From Rubrivirga sp. SAORIC476 (GTDB lineage: Bacteria; Bacteroidota; Rhodothermia; Rhodothermales; Rubricoccaceae), in assembly GCF_002283555.1 (NCBI RefSeq), contig NZ_MVOI01000003.1, positions 1,352,798 to 1,416,797 of the forward strand: DNA of 64,000 nt, given 5' to 3'. This document shows, piece after piece, positions 8,922-17,300 of this stretch. Each line of letters opens with the position of its first letter. Position 1 is the stretch's first letter. Made by a program: the position numbers and the translations under genes. The notes below the pieces were generated by a model. That model was given only the letters and a program-made list of their open reading frames with translations. It ran no database searches and was not told where the DNA came from.

Positions 8922-8941
8922 CCGCCTCGGCACCGAGGCGG
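8922..8941. repeat. 20-base palindrome, CCGCCTCGG family copy 1
   Basis: CCGCCTCGGCACCGAGGCGG is a perfect inverted repeat apart from its two central bases. It lies between the divergent peptidase and clpX genes, so it is not simply a terminator. Four further near-identical copies lie in other spacers. Confidence 0.7.
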
Positions 8942-9053
8942 CGGGCGCGGACGGAGCGCGGGATCGACCGTGCTAACCTCTCCGGCAGCGTTGCCGATAC
9001 CCCGCCTCGGCAGCCCTGCGGGCGGAGACGCCCGGCGGGGATCCGACCGGCCC

Positions 9054-9062
9054 TAGATTGCC
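9054..9062 (+). promoter_or_regulatory. Putative -7 promoter element TAGATTGCC before clpX
   Basis: TAGATTG lies 24 bases before the clpX ATG. A possible TTG start codon at 9058 falls inside this box, which is why the ATG at 9085 is preferred. Confidence 0.5.
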
Positions 9063-9084
9063 GTCCCCCGCACCCGCACGCGCC

Positions 9085-10359
9085 ATGCCCACCGGCGGCG
9101 ACGACGTCATCCGCTGCTCCTTCTGCAGCCGCACCGCCCACGAGGTCACCTCCATGGTGGCCGGGCCCGAGGTGTACATCTGCGACCGCTGCATCCACGA
9201 CGCCTCCGGCATCGTGCGCGGCGACCTCCAGGCCTACGTGCCGCCCGCGCCCGGCGGCGGCGCCCGGCGCGCGGCGGGTCGCTCGCGCCGCATGACGCCC
9301 CGCCAGATCAAGGACGCCCTCGACGAGCACGTCATCGGGCAGGACGGGGCCAAGCGCGCCCTCTCCGTCGCGGTCTACAACCACTACAAGCGGATCGAGG
9401 CCGAGGAGTACCTCCACGCCTTCGACGACGTGGAGCTCGAGAAGTCCAACATCCTGCTCCTCGGGCCGTCCGGCACCGGCAAGACGCTGCTCGCCCGCAC
9501 GCTGGCCCGCATCCTCGACGTGCCCTTCTCGATCGCCGACGCCACCGCGCTCACCGAGGCGGGCTACGTCGGCGAGGACGTGGAGTCGATCTTGAGCCAC
9601 CTGCTGCAGGCGGCCGACTACGACGTCGAGCGCGCCGAGCGCGGCATCATCTACGTCGACGAGGTCGACAAGCTCTCGCGGAAGGGCGACAACGCCTCCA
9701 TCACGCGCGACGTGTCGGGCGAGGGCGTCCAGCAGGCACTCCTGAAGATGCTGGAGGGCACCGTCGCGGGCGTCCCGCCGAAGGGCGGCCGCAAGCACCC
9801 CGAGCAGTCGCTCGTCCAGTTCGACACCCGGAACGTGCTGTTCATCTGCGGCGGCGCCTTCGACGGCCTCGCGCCCCAGATCGCACGCCGCCTCTCGCGC
9901 GGCCAGATCGGCTTCCACGACGGCGACGCGACCTCGATGGACCCGAAGGACCCGACCGTCTTCCGCCACGCCGAGCCCGACGATCTCCTCCGCTACGGCC
10001 TCATCCCGGAGCTCATCGGCCGCCTGCCGGTCCTGACGGCCCTCGACGCCCTCACCCCGGCCGACCTCCGGCGCATCCTCACCGATCCCAAGAACGCGCT
10101 CGTCCGCCAGTACCAGAAGCTGTTCGCGATGGACGGCGTGGACCTGGTTCTGGAGGACGACGCCCTGAACGCGGTCGTGGAGAAGGCGGTGAGGCTCAAC
10201 ACGGGCGCGCGCGGGTTGCGGTCGGTGCTCGAAGGCGTCCTCCTGGACCTCATGTTCGAGGCGCCCGACGCGCACGCGGGCACCGTCTGCCGCATCACGG
10301 CCGCCTCGATCACCGACGGAGCGCCGCCGGTCTACGAGGAGCGGAAGGCGACAGCGTGA
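9085..10359 (+). CDS. clpX: ATP-dependent Clp protease ATP-binding subunit ClpX
   Basis: A 424-residue AAA+ unfoldase. The N-terminal C4 zinc-binding domain is complete (CSFC near residue 11 and CDRC near residue 38). The ATPase has Walker A GPSGTGKT and Walker [10 protein letters not shown]. An IGF tripeptide sits in RGQIGFHDG, the position of the loop that docks on ClpP, and a sensor region contains PELIGRLPV. The length is normal for the family. It unfolds substrates in the cytoplasm and feeds them to ClpP. No clpP lies in the window, so the pair is split here. The stop overlaps the next gene by four bases, so the two are probably cotranscribed. Confidence 0.97.
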   Translation: MPTGGDDVIRCSFCSRTAHEVTSMVAGPEVYICDRCIHDASGIVRGDLQAYVPPAPGGGARRAAGRSRRMTPRQIKDALDEHVIGQDGAKRALSVAVYNHYKRIEAEEYLHAFDDVELEKSNILLLGPSGTGKTLLARTLARILDVPFSIADATALTEAGYVGEDVESILSHLLQAADYDVERAERGIIYVDEVDKLSRKGDNASITRDVSGEGVQQALLKMLEGTVAGVPPKGGRKHPEQSLVQFDTRNVLFICGGAFDGLAPQIARRLSRGQIGFHDGDATSMDPKDPTVFRHAEPDDLLRYGLIPELIGRLPVLTALDALTPADLRRILTDPKNALVRQYQKLFAMDGVDLVLEDDALNAVVEKAVRLNTGARGLRSVLEGVLLDLMFEAPDAHAGTVCRITAASITDGAPPVYEERKATA

Positions 10360-10715
10360 GCCCGCGCGCCACCGTCGAGGCCTGGGTCGAGGCCTTCAAC
10401 GCCGCCGACGTGGACCGCCTCGCAGCCCTCTACGCGCCCGACGCCGTGAACCACCAGGTGGTGGAGGCCCCCATCGAGGGGCGCGAGGCGATCCGGGCGA
10501 TGTTCGCACGCGAGTTCGCGCTGGCCGAGATGGTGTGCCTCGTCGAGGCGATCTACGAGGACGGAGACTGCGCCATCCTGGAGTGGCGCGACCCGCTGGG
10601 GCTGCGCGGCTGCGGCTTCTTCCACGTGCGCGACGGGCGGATTGTATTCCAGCGCGGCTACTGGGACCGGCTCTCGTTCGTGCGCCAGCACGGCCTGCCC
10701 TTGCCGACAGAGTAG
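10356..10715 (+). CDS. SnoaL/NTF2-like protein
   Basis: A 119-residue protein starting at a GTG that overlaps the clpX stop (GTGA). It has the cone-shaped NTF2-like pattern: an N-terminal helix pair ([20 protein letters not shown]), [19 protein letters not shown], and late strands DCAILEWRD and [19 protein letters not shown]. Such proteins are small enzymes or ligand binders of many kinds, and no catalytic set identifies which. Translational coupling to clpX suggests coexpression rather than a shared function. A hairpin follows three bases after the stop. Confidence 0.75.
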   Translation: MSPRATVEAWVEAFNAADVDRLAALYAPDAVNHQVVEAPIEGREAIRAMFAREFALAEMVCLVEAIYEDGDCAILEWRDPLGLRGCGFFHVRDGRIVFQRGYWDRLSFVRQHGLPLPTE

Positions 10716-10717
10716 AC

Positions 10718-10733
10718 TCTGCGACACCGCAGA
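10718..10733 (+). terminator. Hairpin after the clpX-SnoaL pair
   Basis: TCTGCG pairs perfectly with CGCAGA around an ACAC loop, three bases after the stop codon. There is no T-run, so termination here would be weak or factor-assisted. Confidence 0.4.
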
Positions 10734-10744
10734 ACCGCCGGTCA

Positions 10745-10776
10745 CGCGGGACGGCCTCTGGACCTACCGTCCCGCG
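10745..10776 (+). promoter_or_regulatory. Strong hairpin in the 5' spacer of the BrkB-like gene
   Basis: CGCGGGACGG pairs perfectly with CCGTCCCGCG around a 12-base loop, 21 bases before the ATG of the next gene. It could be a second terminator stem, a leader structure affecting translation, or an operator-like inverted repeat. No RNA family was recognised. Confidence 0.45.
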
Positions 10777-10797
10777 GCAGTCGTACTCTATGCACAC

Positions 10798-11931
10798 ATG
10801 CTGCGCACTGCTGCCCATCACGCCAAGAAGGCCCTCACCATCCCCCGCTACTACGGGAAGGGGCTGCTGAAGGTGCTGACCGAAGAGCCCGCGTTCGTGT
10901 GGGCGCAGGCGATCGCCTTCAAGACGCTCGTCACCCTGCTTCCGCTGCTGCTGCTCGCGACCGGCATCTTCGGCCTCGTGATCCGCCAGGAGGACCCCTT
11001 CACGACCGTCTCGGCCTTCCTGCGCAACTTCCTGCCGTCGGGGCAGAGCGACGGGCTGGTGGAGCTGGTGATGCAGTTGCAGAAAGCGTCCGGCGCGATC
11101 ACCACGTTCGGTGCCGTGTTCTTCCTGGTCACGGTGATCACGATGTTCTCGACGTTGCGCTACGTCGTCGGCGCGGCGATGGGCGAGAGCCGCCACCAGA
11201 TGCGGGGCATCGTCCGCGGCTACCTGTTCGACCTCCGGATGGCGGCACAGGTGGGGACGCTGTTCCTGATGTCGTTCGCGATCACAGCCGGCGCGCGCGT
11301 GCTGAGCGCCCGGAGCGGGGCCCTCGCCGCCCAGGTCGGGCTGGACCCCGGCCTCGTCGGGACGGCAGCCAGCGGCCTGCTGCAGCTGGTCACCTTCCTG
11401 GTGCCCTACGTGCTCACGGTGGGGATGCTGGCGCAGCTCTACTTCTTCGTGCCCCGCCCGCGGACGCCCGTGCGGAGCGCCCTCGCAGGCGCCGCCGTCG
11501 CCGCGGTCCTGTTCGAGATCGCCAAGAACGGCTTCGCCATCTACGCCACCCACGTCGCCGACTTCGACCGATACGCCCAGGAGGGCGAGGGCCTCGGCGG
11601 CCTCGGCGGCGTGTTCGGCCTGATTCTGGCGTTCGTGTTCTGGGTCTACGTCTCAGGCCTGATCCTCGTGATCGGCGCGGCGGTGGCGGCGTTGCACGAG
11701 CGGCGGACGCGCCCGCGCAAGTCGCGCCTGCGCAAGCTTTGGGCGAGCAAGGCGGGCATCTTCCGGCGCCACCGCGAGCGCGTCGAGGCGGAGGCCATCG
11801 AGGCGCACACCGAAGCGGCCGTGGAACCCGCTGACGCGCCCGACGTGTCGGCGCTGCCGCCCGGCGGCGACGGGGCCGCCCTCACGCCCCACCCCGCCGA
11901 GGACGACATCCCAGGGCCTCCCTCCTCGTGA
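10798..11931 (+). CDS. YihY/virulence factor BrkB family membrane protein
   Basis: A 377-residue inner-membrane protein. It shows the YihY pattern: an N-terminal amphipathic part, AQAIAFKTLVTLLPLLLLATG as the first segment, and about six membrane helices in all. Conserved-looking stretches include LVPYVLTVGMLAQLYFFVPR and FWVYVSGLILVIGA. About 70 charged residues follow in the cytoplasm (RRTRPRKSR onwards). The family role is not settled; it is not an established ribonuclease despite old RNase BN labels. The ATG before LRTAAHH is chosen because upstream codons overlap the leader hairpin. The stop lies 53 bases before the TamA-like gene. Confidence 0.85.
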   Translation: MLRTAAHHAKKALTIPRYYGKGLLKVLTEEPAFVWAQAIAFKTLVTLLPLLLLATGIFGLVIRQEDPFTTVSAFLRNFLPSGQSDGLVELVMQLQKASGAITTFGAVFFLVTVITMFSTLRYVVGAAMGESRHQMRGIVRGYLFDLRMAAQVGTLFLMSFAITAGARVLSARSGALAAQVGLDPGLVGTAASGLLQLVTFLVPYVLTVGMLAQLYFFVPRPRTPVRSALAGAAVAAVLFEIAKNGFAIYATHVADFDRYAQEGEGLGGLGGVFGLILAFVFWVYVSGLILVIGAAVAALHERRTRPRKSRLRKLWASKAGIFRRHRERVEAEAIEAHTEAAVEPADAPDVSALPPGGDGAALTPHPAEDDIPGPPSS

Positions 11932-11949
11932 GCTTCGCACGGTGGTCGG

Positions 11950-11958
11950 TAGCTTGCC
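11950..11958 (+). promoter_or_regulatory. Putative -7 promoter element TAGCTTGCC
   Basis: TAGCTTGCC lies 26 bases before the GTG start of the TamA-like gene. An identical nonamer precedes the MATE gene on the other strand. Confidence 0.5.
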
Positions 11959-11984
11959 CGCTTCCCCCGACCGGACGCCCCCGC

Positions 11985-14285
11985 GTGATCGCCCGCCCCC
12001 TCGCCGTCGCCCTCCTCCTGTGCGTGCTCGCTCCCGCCCGCGCGCAGGCTCCGCTGACCCTCGTCGACGACGAGACGACGGTCGCCACGATGGGCTTCGA
12101 CTTCGTGGACGGCCAGACGCTGCTGATCGAGAACCTCGAACTGCAGATCGCGACCAAGGCGCCCGTGAAGCCGATCCTGTGGATCTTCCGGCGCGGCGAC
12201 GAGGGCCCGTACCCGTTTCTGCCCATCGAGCTGGCCAAGGACGTCGTCCGCCTGACGCGGTACTACGAGGACAGCGGCTTCCCGCGCGCCCAGGTGGACT
12301 ACGAGGTGGAGCTGGACACGACCGACAATGCGGTCGACGTCACGTTCGTGATCGAGGAGGGGCCGCCGCGGCTGATCGGCGAGGTGACGTTCGCCGGGCC
12401 CGGCCAGAGCAGCGTCCAGGACGCCCTCCCGCCCGACATCCGAGAGGCCTGGGGCGACTTCAAGCGGCGGACGGCGCTCCGTGAGGGCGCCCGCCTCGAC
12501 GCGTTCGCGCTGGTGCAGCTCCAGAGCCAGACCCTCTCGTGGCTCCGCAACCGCGGCTACGCCTGGGCCGACGCCGGCGCCGAGCAATTCCCCGACTCGA
12601 CCGGCCTCCGCGCCGACGTGCGCGTGAAGGTGAACCTCGGCCCGCAGGCGCGCATCGGCGCGGTCACCGTCGAGGGCGACTCGTCGATGTCGGCAAACGT
12701 GATCACGCGCGAGCTCCCGTTCGCCACGGGCGACTCATTCGACGCGAGCGCCCTCGCCGAGGGCCAGCGCGAGGTGTTCGGCCTCGGCCTCTTCCAGCTC
12801 GCCCTGGTCGACGTGGCGCCCGAGGCGGTCCGCGGGGACACGACCGTGCCCGTCTCGGTGCGGGTCCGGCGCGGGCCGAGCCGCGTCCTCTCGGCGTTTA
12901 CGGGCTACTTCTCCGACGGCGGCATCACGCTGCGTACGGCCGCGACGCACCGCAACGCGTTCGGCGGCGCCCGCCAGTTGGGCGTCAACGTGGAGTGGCG
13001 CACGGGCATCGCGTCCGGCATCGGCGGCACGGGCGCGACCTCGGTCTCGGGGGGGCCGATCCGCGACTTCCGGGCGGCGGTCCCGTTCCGGCAACCGTAC
13101 GTCTTCGACCGGCGCCTCTCGTACACGCTCCAGCCGTCGTACCGCGTCCGCGACGACGAGATCGAGTCGAGCGTCCAGGCCGAGGTCGCCAACACGCTGC
13201 TGCTGACGCTGGCGCCGCTGCGCACGGCGGCGCTTTCCCTGACGGGCCGCTCGCGCGACCTTTCGCGCGGCCTCGGCATCCGGATCCTCGATGCCGGGCG
13301 CATCGACTCGCCGCTCACTCCCTTCCTGCCGGACACGCTCCGCGCCACCACCGGCGTTCTCGGCCTCGACGTGGCCTGGGGCACCCTCGACGACCCCCTC
13401 CAGCCGACGCGCGGCTACGTCGTCCGGCCCTCCCTGTCGGTCGCCGCGGGCGACATCGCGTACGGCCGAGCCCGCGTCGCGGCGTCCGTCACGCGGCCCA
13501 TCGGGGCCCGCACGACCCTCGTCTCGCGCGTCACCCTGGGCACCCTGCTCTCCACCGGTGGCGCCGACCCGGACTCGGTCGGCGACTACGTGCTCTTCCG
13601 CGACCAGTTGTTCTACGCGGGCGGCACGTCGGACGTGCGGGGCTGGTCGTCCGCGCAACTCGGGCCGAAGACGTTCTCCGTCACCCCCCCGGCCCTTACG
13701 GCTGGCGTCATCCCGGACCCGACGCTGCTCACGAGCTCGCGCGACGTCAACTACGTGGGCGTGGGGGGGCGCTACAAGGCGTCCGCGTCGGTTCAGCTCA
13801 CGCTGCCGCTCGACGCGCTCGGCCCGCAGTGGGGCGCACAGGTGTTCGCGGACGCGGGCGGCGTCTGGTCGCCGAGCACGGTGCCGGCGGGCGCCCTGTT
13901 GCGCGCTGGCGGCACCCCTGCCGACTCGTCCCTCGCCGACCAGCTCGACAAGGAGGGCGGCCTGCGCGTCGGCGTGGGCGCGGGGCTGTCGTACCTCACG
14001 CCGGTCGGCTTCGTGGCGGTGGGCCTGGGCGTCAAGGTGAACCCGTCCTACCTCGACCTCCGCCAACCCGCCCGCGTCTACTGCGGCGCCTCGATCTACG
14101 CCGACGAGCCGAGCTGCGTCAGCCCGCTCGGCCAGGACGAGACGCCCGGCTACGTGGACGCCCGCGCGGCCGGGGTCGCCTTCGACCCGACCGTGATCCC
14201 GGTACGGTCGGTCGTGGGGGTCGGCTTCCTGGACGCCTTCCTCCGGCGCACGCAGCTCTACATCACCATCGGCCAGACGTTCTGA
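11985..14285 (+). CDS. tamA: Omp85-family outer-membrane protein, TamA-like
   Basis: A 766-residue protein. The GTG start is chosen because it begins a signal peptide (IARPLAVALLLCVLAPARAQA). The N-terminal 300 residues carry POTRA-like repeats (for example RLTRYYEDSGFPRAQVDYEVE and GDSFDASALAEGQREVFGLGLFQLALVDV, key elements Gly and Tyr of the turn). The C-terminal 450 residues form the 16-stranded barrel, with the family's lid-loop motif in VRGWSS and a C-terminal aromatic residue (QTF). With TamB encoded directly downstream it should form the translocation and assembly module linking inner and outer membrane. The position next to tamB separates it from the general BamA. The symbol is by context. 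Confidence 0.85.
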   Translation: MIARPLAVALLLCVLAPARAQAPLTLVDDETTVATMGFDFVDGQTLLIENLELQIATKAPVKPILWIFRRGDEGPYPFLPIELAKDVVRLTRYYEDSGFPRAQVDYEVELDTTDNAVDVTFVIEEGPPRLIGEVTFAGPGQSSVQDALPPDIREAWGDFKRRTALREGARLDAFALVQLQSQTLSWLRNRGYAWADAGAEQFPDSTGLRADVRVKVNLGPQARIGAVTVEGDSSMSANVITRELPFATGDSFDASALAEGQREVFGLGLFQLALVDVAPEAVRGDTTVPVSVRVRRGPSRVLSAFTGYFSDGGITLRTAATHRNAFGGARQLGVNVEWRTGIASGIGGTGATSVSGGPIRDFRAAVPFRQPYVFDRRLSYTLQPSYRVRDDEIESSVQAEVANTLLLTLAPLRTAALSLTGRSRDLSRGLGIRILDAGRIDSPLTPFLPDTLRATTGVLGLDVAWGTLDDPLQPTRGYVVRPSLSVAAGDIAYGRARVAASVTRPIGARTTLVSRVTLGTLLSTGGADPDSVGDYVLFRDQLFYAGGTSDVRGWSSAQLGPKTFSVTPPALTAGVIPDPTLLTSSRDVNYVGVGGRYKASASVQLTLPLDALGPQWGAQVFADAGGVWSPSTVPAGALLRAGGTPADSSLADQLDKEGGLRVGVGAGLSYLTPVGFVAVGLGVKVNPSYLDLRQPARVYCGASIYADEPSCVSPLGQDETPGYVDARAAGVAFDPTVIPVRSVVGVGFLDAFLRRTQLYITIGQTF

Positions 14286-14286
14286 T

Positions 14287-14305
14287 CTGGGGGACGCCCC
14301 CAGAC
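14287..14305 (+). terminator. Perfect 8-bp hairpin between tamA and tamB
   Basis: TCTGGGGG pairs perfectly with CCCCCAGA around an ACG loop, one base after the tamA stop. A pyrimidine-rich CTCTTCTCT stretch follows a few bases later. It may attenuate tamB relative to tamA or protect the upstream message. Confidence 0.5.
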
Positions 14306-14360
14306 ACGCTCTTCTCTGTCCGCCTCAGACCTTCCGCCTCGCTCCGGCGTTCACGCCTCC

Positions 14361-17300
14361 GTGCCTACCGATCCCACCCGCACCGACGCCGCCTCCTCGG
14401 GCGACGGCGCCGCCCCCCAGGCGAGCGTCCCTCACGGTGTGGACGGTCCGGACGCGCCCCTCTCCGGTGACGGCGGCCCCGCAGAGACGCCCGGCGCGGC
14501 ACCGAGGCGGCGCGGGCCGGTCCGCCGGGCCGGGCGGGTGCTCGGGTTCGTGGGCCTGGGGCTGGTCCTCGTCGTCGCGGGCGCGCTGATCTTCCTGCAG
14601 ACGGGTGCCGGGCGGTCGCTGGCCCGGGGGCTGGTCGTGCAGCAGATCGCGAATGTGTTCGCTGACGATGTCGAGGTCTCCGCGGAGACCCTCGCGGGCT
14701 CATTTCTGAGCGGCGCCCGGCTGACGGGCCTGGAGGTCCGCCGCGATGGCGAGGTGGTGGTGGCCGTCGACACGGTGCTCGTGGACTACAACCTGACCAC
14801 GCTCCTCCGGCGGACGTTCTCGGCGAGCGACCTCATGGTGAGCGGCGCCCGCGTGGTGGCCCGGCAGCGTGCCGACAGCACGTTCAACATGGCCGGTCTG
14901 CTCAAGCCCGCCGACCCGGACAAGGGCCCGAGCGACTTCGGCGTCCGCCTCGACCGCGTCATCGTGCGCCGCAGCCAGGCCGACGTGATCTGGTACCGCG
15001 CCGAAGGCATCGAGGACTCGGTCCACTCGGTCCGCGACCTGAACGCCATCGTGACGGGCTTCCGGCAGCGGGGCGACAGCCTCTCCGGCTCCATCGAGGC
15101 GCTCTCCCTGCGGGCGCTGGCGCCCCTCGACCGGGGCGAGGCCGTGTTGACCGCCGCAGGCGACTTCTCGAAGCGCGACCTCTCGCTGACCTCGCTCGCG
15201 GTCCGCAGCACCGCCGGGACCGATCTCCGGGGCCGCGCGCGGCTCCAGTTCACCGGCGACGGCGCGCTACCCGTGTTCGACGCCAACGTCGAGGCGACGC
15301 CGCTGGCGCTGGAGGACGCGCGAGCGTTCGCGGGTGTCCAGCTCTACGGCGACCCCCGCCTCCGCCTCCGCGCCGACTCGGACGGCGGCCTGCTCACGGC
15401 CACCCTCTCGGGCGCTCTCGACGACGCCACGATCGCGCTCAACGGCGAGGTGTCGCGCGAAACCGACGGGCCGGTCCGCTACCGCGCCGAGGGCACGCTC
15501 CAGCGCTTCGACCCGTCCGTGCTGACGGGCAACCCGGCGCTCGCGGCCGAGGTCACGGGCGACGTGCAGGTCAACCTCCAGGGCACGACGCTCGAAACCC
15601 TCAGCGGCCCGTTCAACGTGGCGCTGCGCGAGACGCGCGTCGGCCAACGGCAGATCGACCGGTTGGCGCTCGACGGGTCGTTCGCGGCCGGGCGCGTCAC
15701 GTTCACGCTCGACGGCTCGCTGCCCGGCGCGACGCTCACCGCCGAGGGCCGCGCCCGCCCCTTCGACGACCTCCCGACGGTCCAGGTCGCCGGCACGGCC
15801 CAGGACGTCGACCTCGGCGTCCTCCTGCCCGGCTCCGGCCGGACCGACGCCTTCGCAGGCGAGTTCGCCGTCGTCGGCCGCGGCAACTCGGTGGACACCT
15901 TCAGCGGGACGGTTGCGCTGGACCTCACCCGCGCCGACATCGGCCTGCCCGACCGGCGCCTGCGGTTCTCCGACGCCCGCGTCGATGCGGACGTGGACCG
16001 CGGCCTGATCGAGTTCGACGCCGACGTGGCACTGGCAGGCGACCAGGGCCGGATCGTCGCCCTCGGCGCGCTGGAGCTGGGCGACCCGCTCAACTACGCC
16101 ATCACCGATGGTGAGGCGTACGGCCTCAACCTGGAGGCCCTGACGGGCAACCCGAGCCAAAACAGCGACCTCACCGGCTCGTTCACGCTCGATGGCTCGG
16201 GCATCGACCTGACGCAGGCGCCCATCGACCTGACAGCCCAGCTCCGGGGCTCGCGCTACGGCGAGTTCGACCTCGCCGCGGCCGACCTCGACGTGGAGCT
16301 TCGCCAGGGCGTCGCCACGCTGGAGGCCGCGCTCGACTTCGGGCCCGGCGGGCAGGCCACCGCCGTCGGCACCGCCCGGCCGTTCGCGCAGCCGCTGAGC
16401 TACGACCTTCGCGGCACCATGACCCGCCTCGACCTCGCCGAGGTGCAGGGCATCCCGGAGCGCTACAGCGACCTCACGGGTACCTACGTCGCCCGCGGCG
16501 CGGGCCTCGACCCGGCCACGCTCACGCTCGACGCCCAGGTCGCCATCACCGAACCGTCGTCCTACGGCGAGCGGCTGATCGACAGCGCCGACCTCGCCGT
16601 CACCCTCGACAACGGCTTCCTGACCGTCAACGGGCCGCTGCGGACGCCGGAGGGAGCCTTCACGCTCGCCCTCACGGGCCGCCCCTTCGACGAGACTCAG
16701 AGCTTCGCCTTCGACGGCACCTGCTTCTCGGACCTCGACGTGTCGGACTTCTCGGAGACGGCGCCCCGCACCGACCTCAACGGCTGCTTCTCCGGCCGCC
16801 TCGCGGGCCTCGCCGACCTGCCCACGGCCGACGCCGACGGGGTGATCACGCTCCGCCCGTCACGCATCAACGACGCCGAGATCGACGACGGCACGCTGCG
16901 GTTCACGCTCACGGACGGCTCGCTCGACGGCGCCCTCGATCTCGCCTTCCCGCCGACCGAGGCGGGCACCGGCGGCCGGGTCGTGGCCGACGTGACGGCG
17001 CAGCTCTTCACCGACCTGCCGACCTACTCGGTCCGCGGCCGTACCGAGGCGCTCGACGTGGTCGCGCTCCTCGACCTGCCGCCCGATCAGCAGATCCGTC
17101 TCTCGCTCGATTTCGACGTGGCCGGGCGGGGCACGGCCCCGGAGACGATGACGCTCTCGGGCGCGATCCGTGGGGCCTCCTCCACCCTCGGGCCCGTCAC
17201 CGTGGACACGCTCGCCACCCGGTTCGCCCTCGCCGACGGCATCGTCCGCGTGGACACGCTGCGGCTGGCGAGCGACCTCGCCGACGCGTCCGGCGGCGGC

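Noticed and set aside
9058-9085. A TTG start for clpX giving nine extra residues.
   Set aside because: The TTG falls inside the TAGATTG promoter-like box, and the family N-terminus begins at the ATG at 9085.
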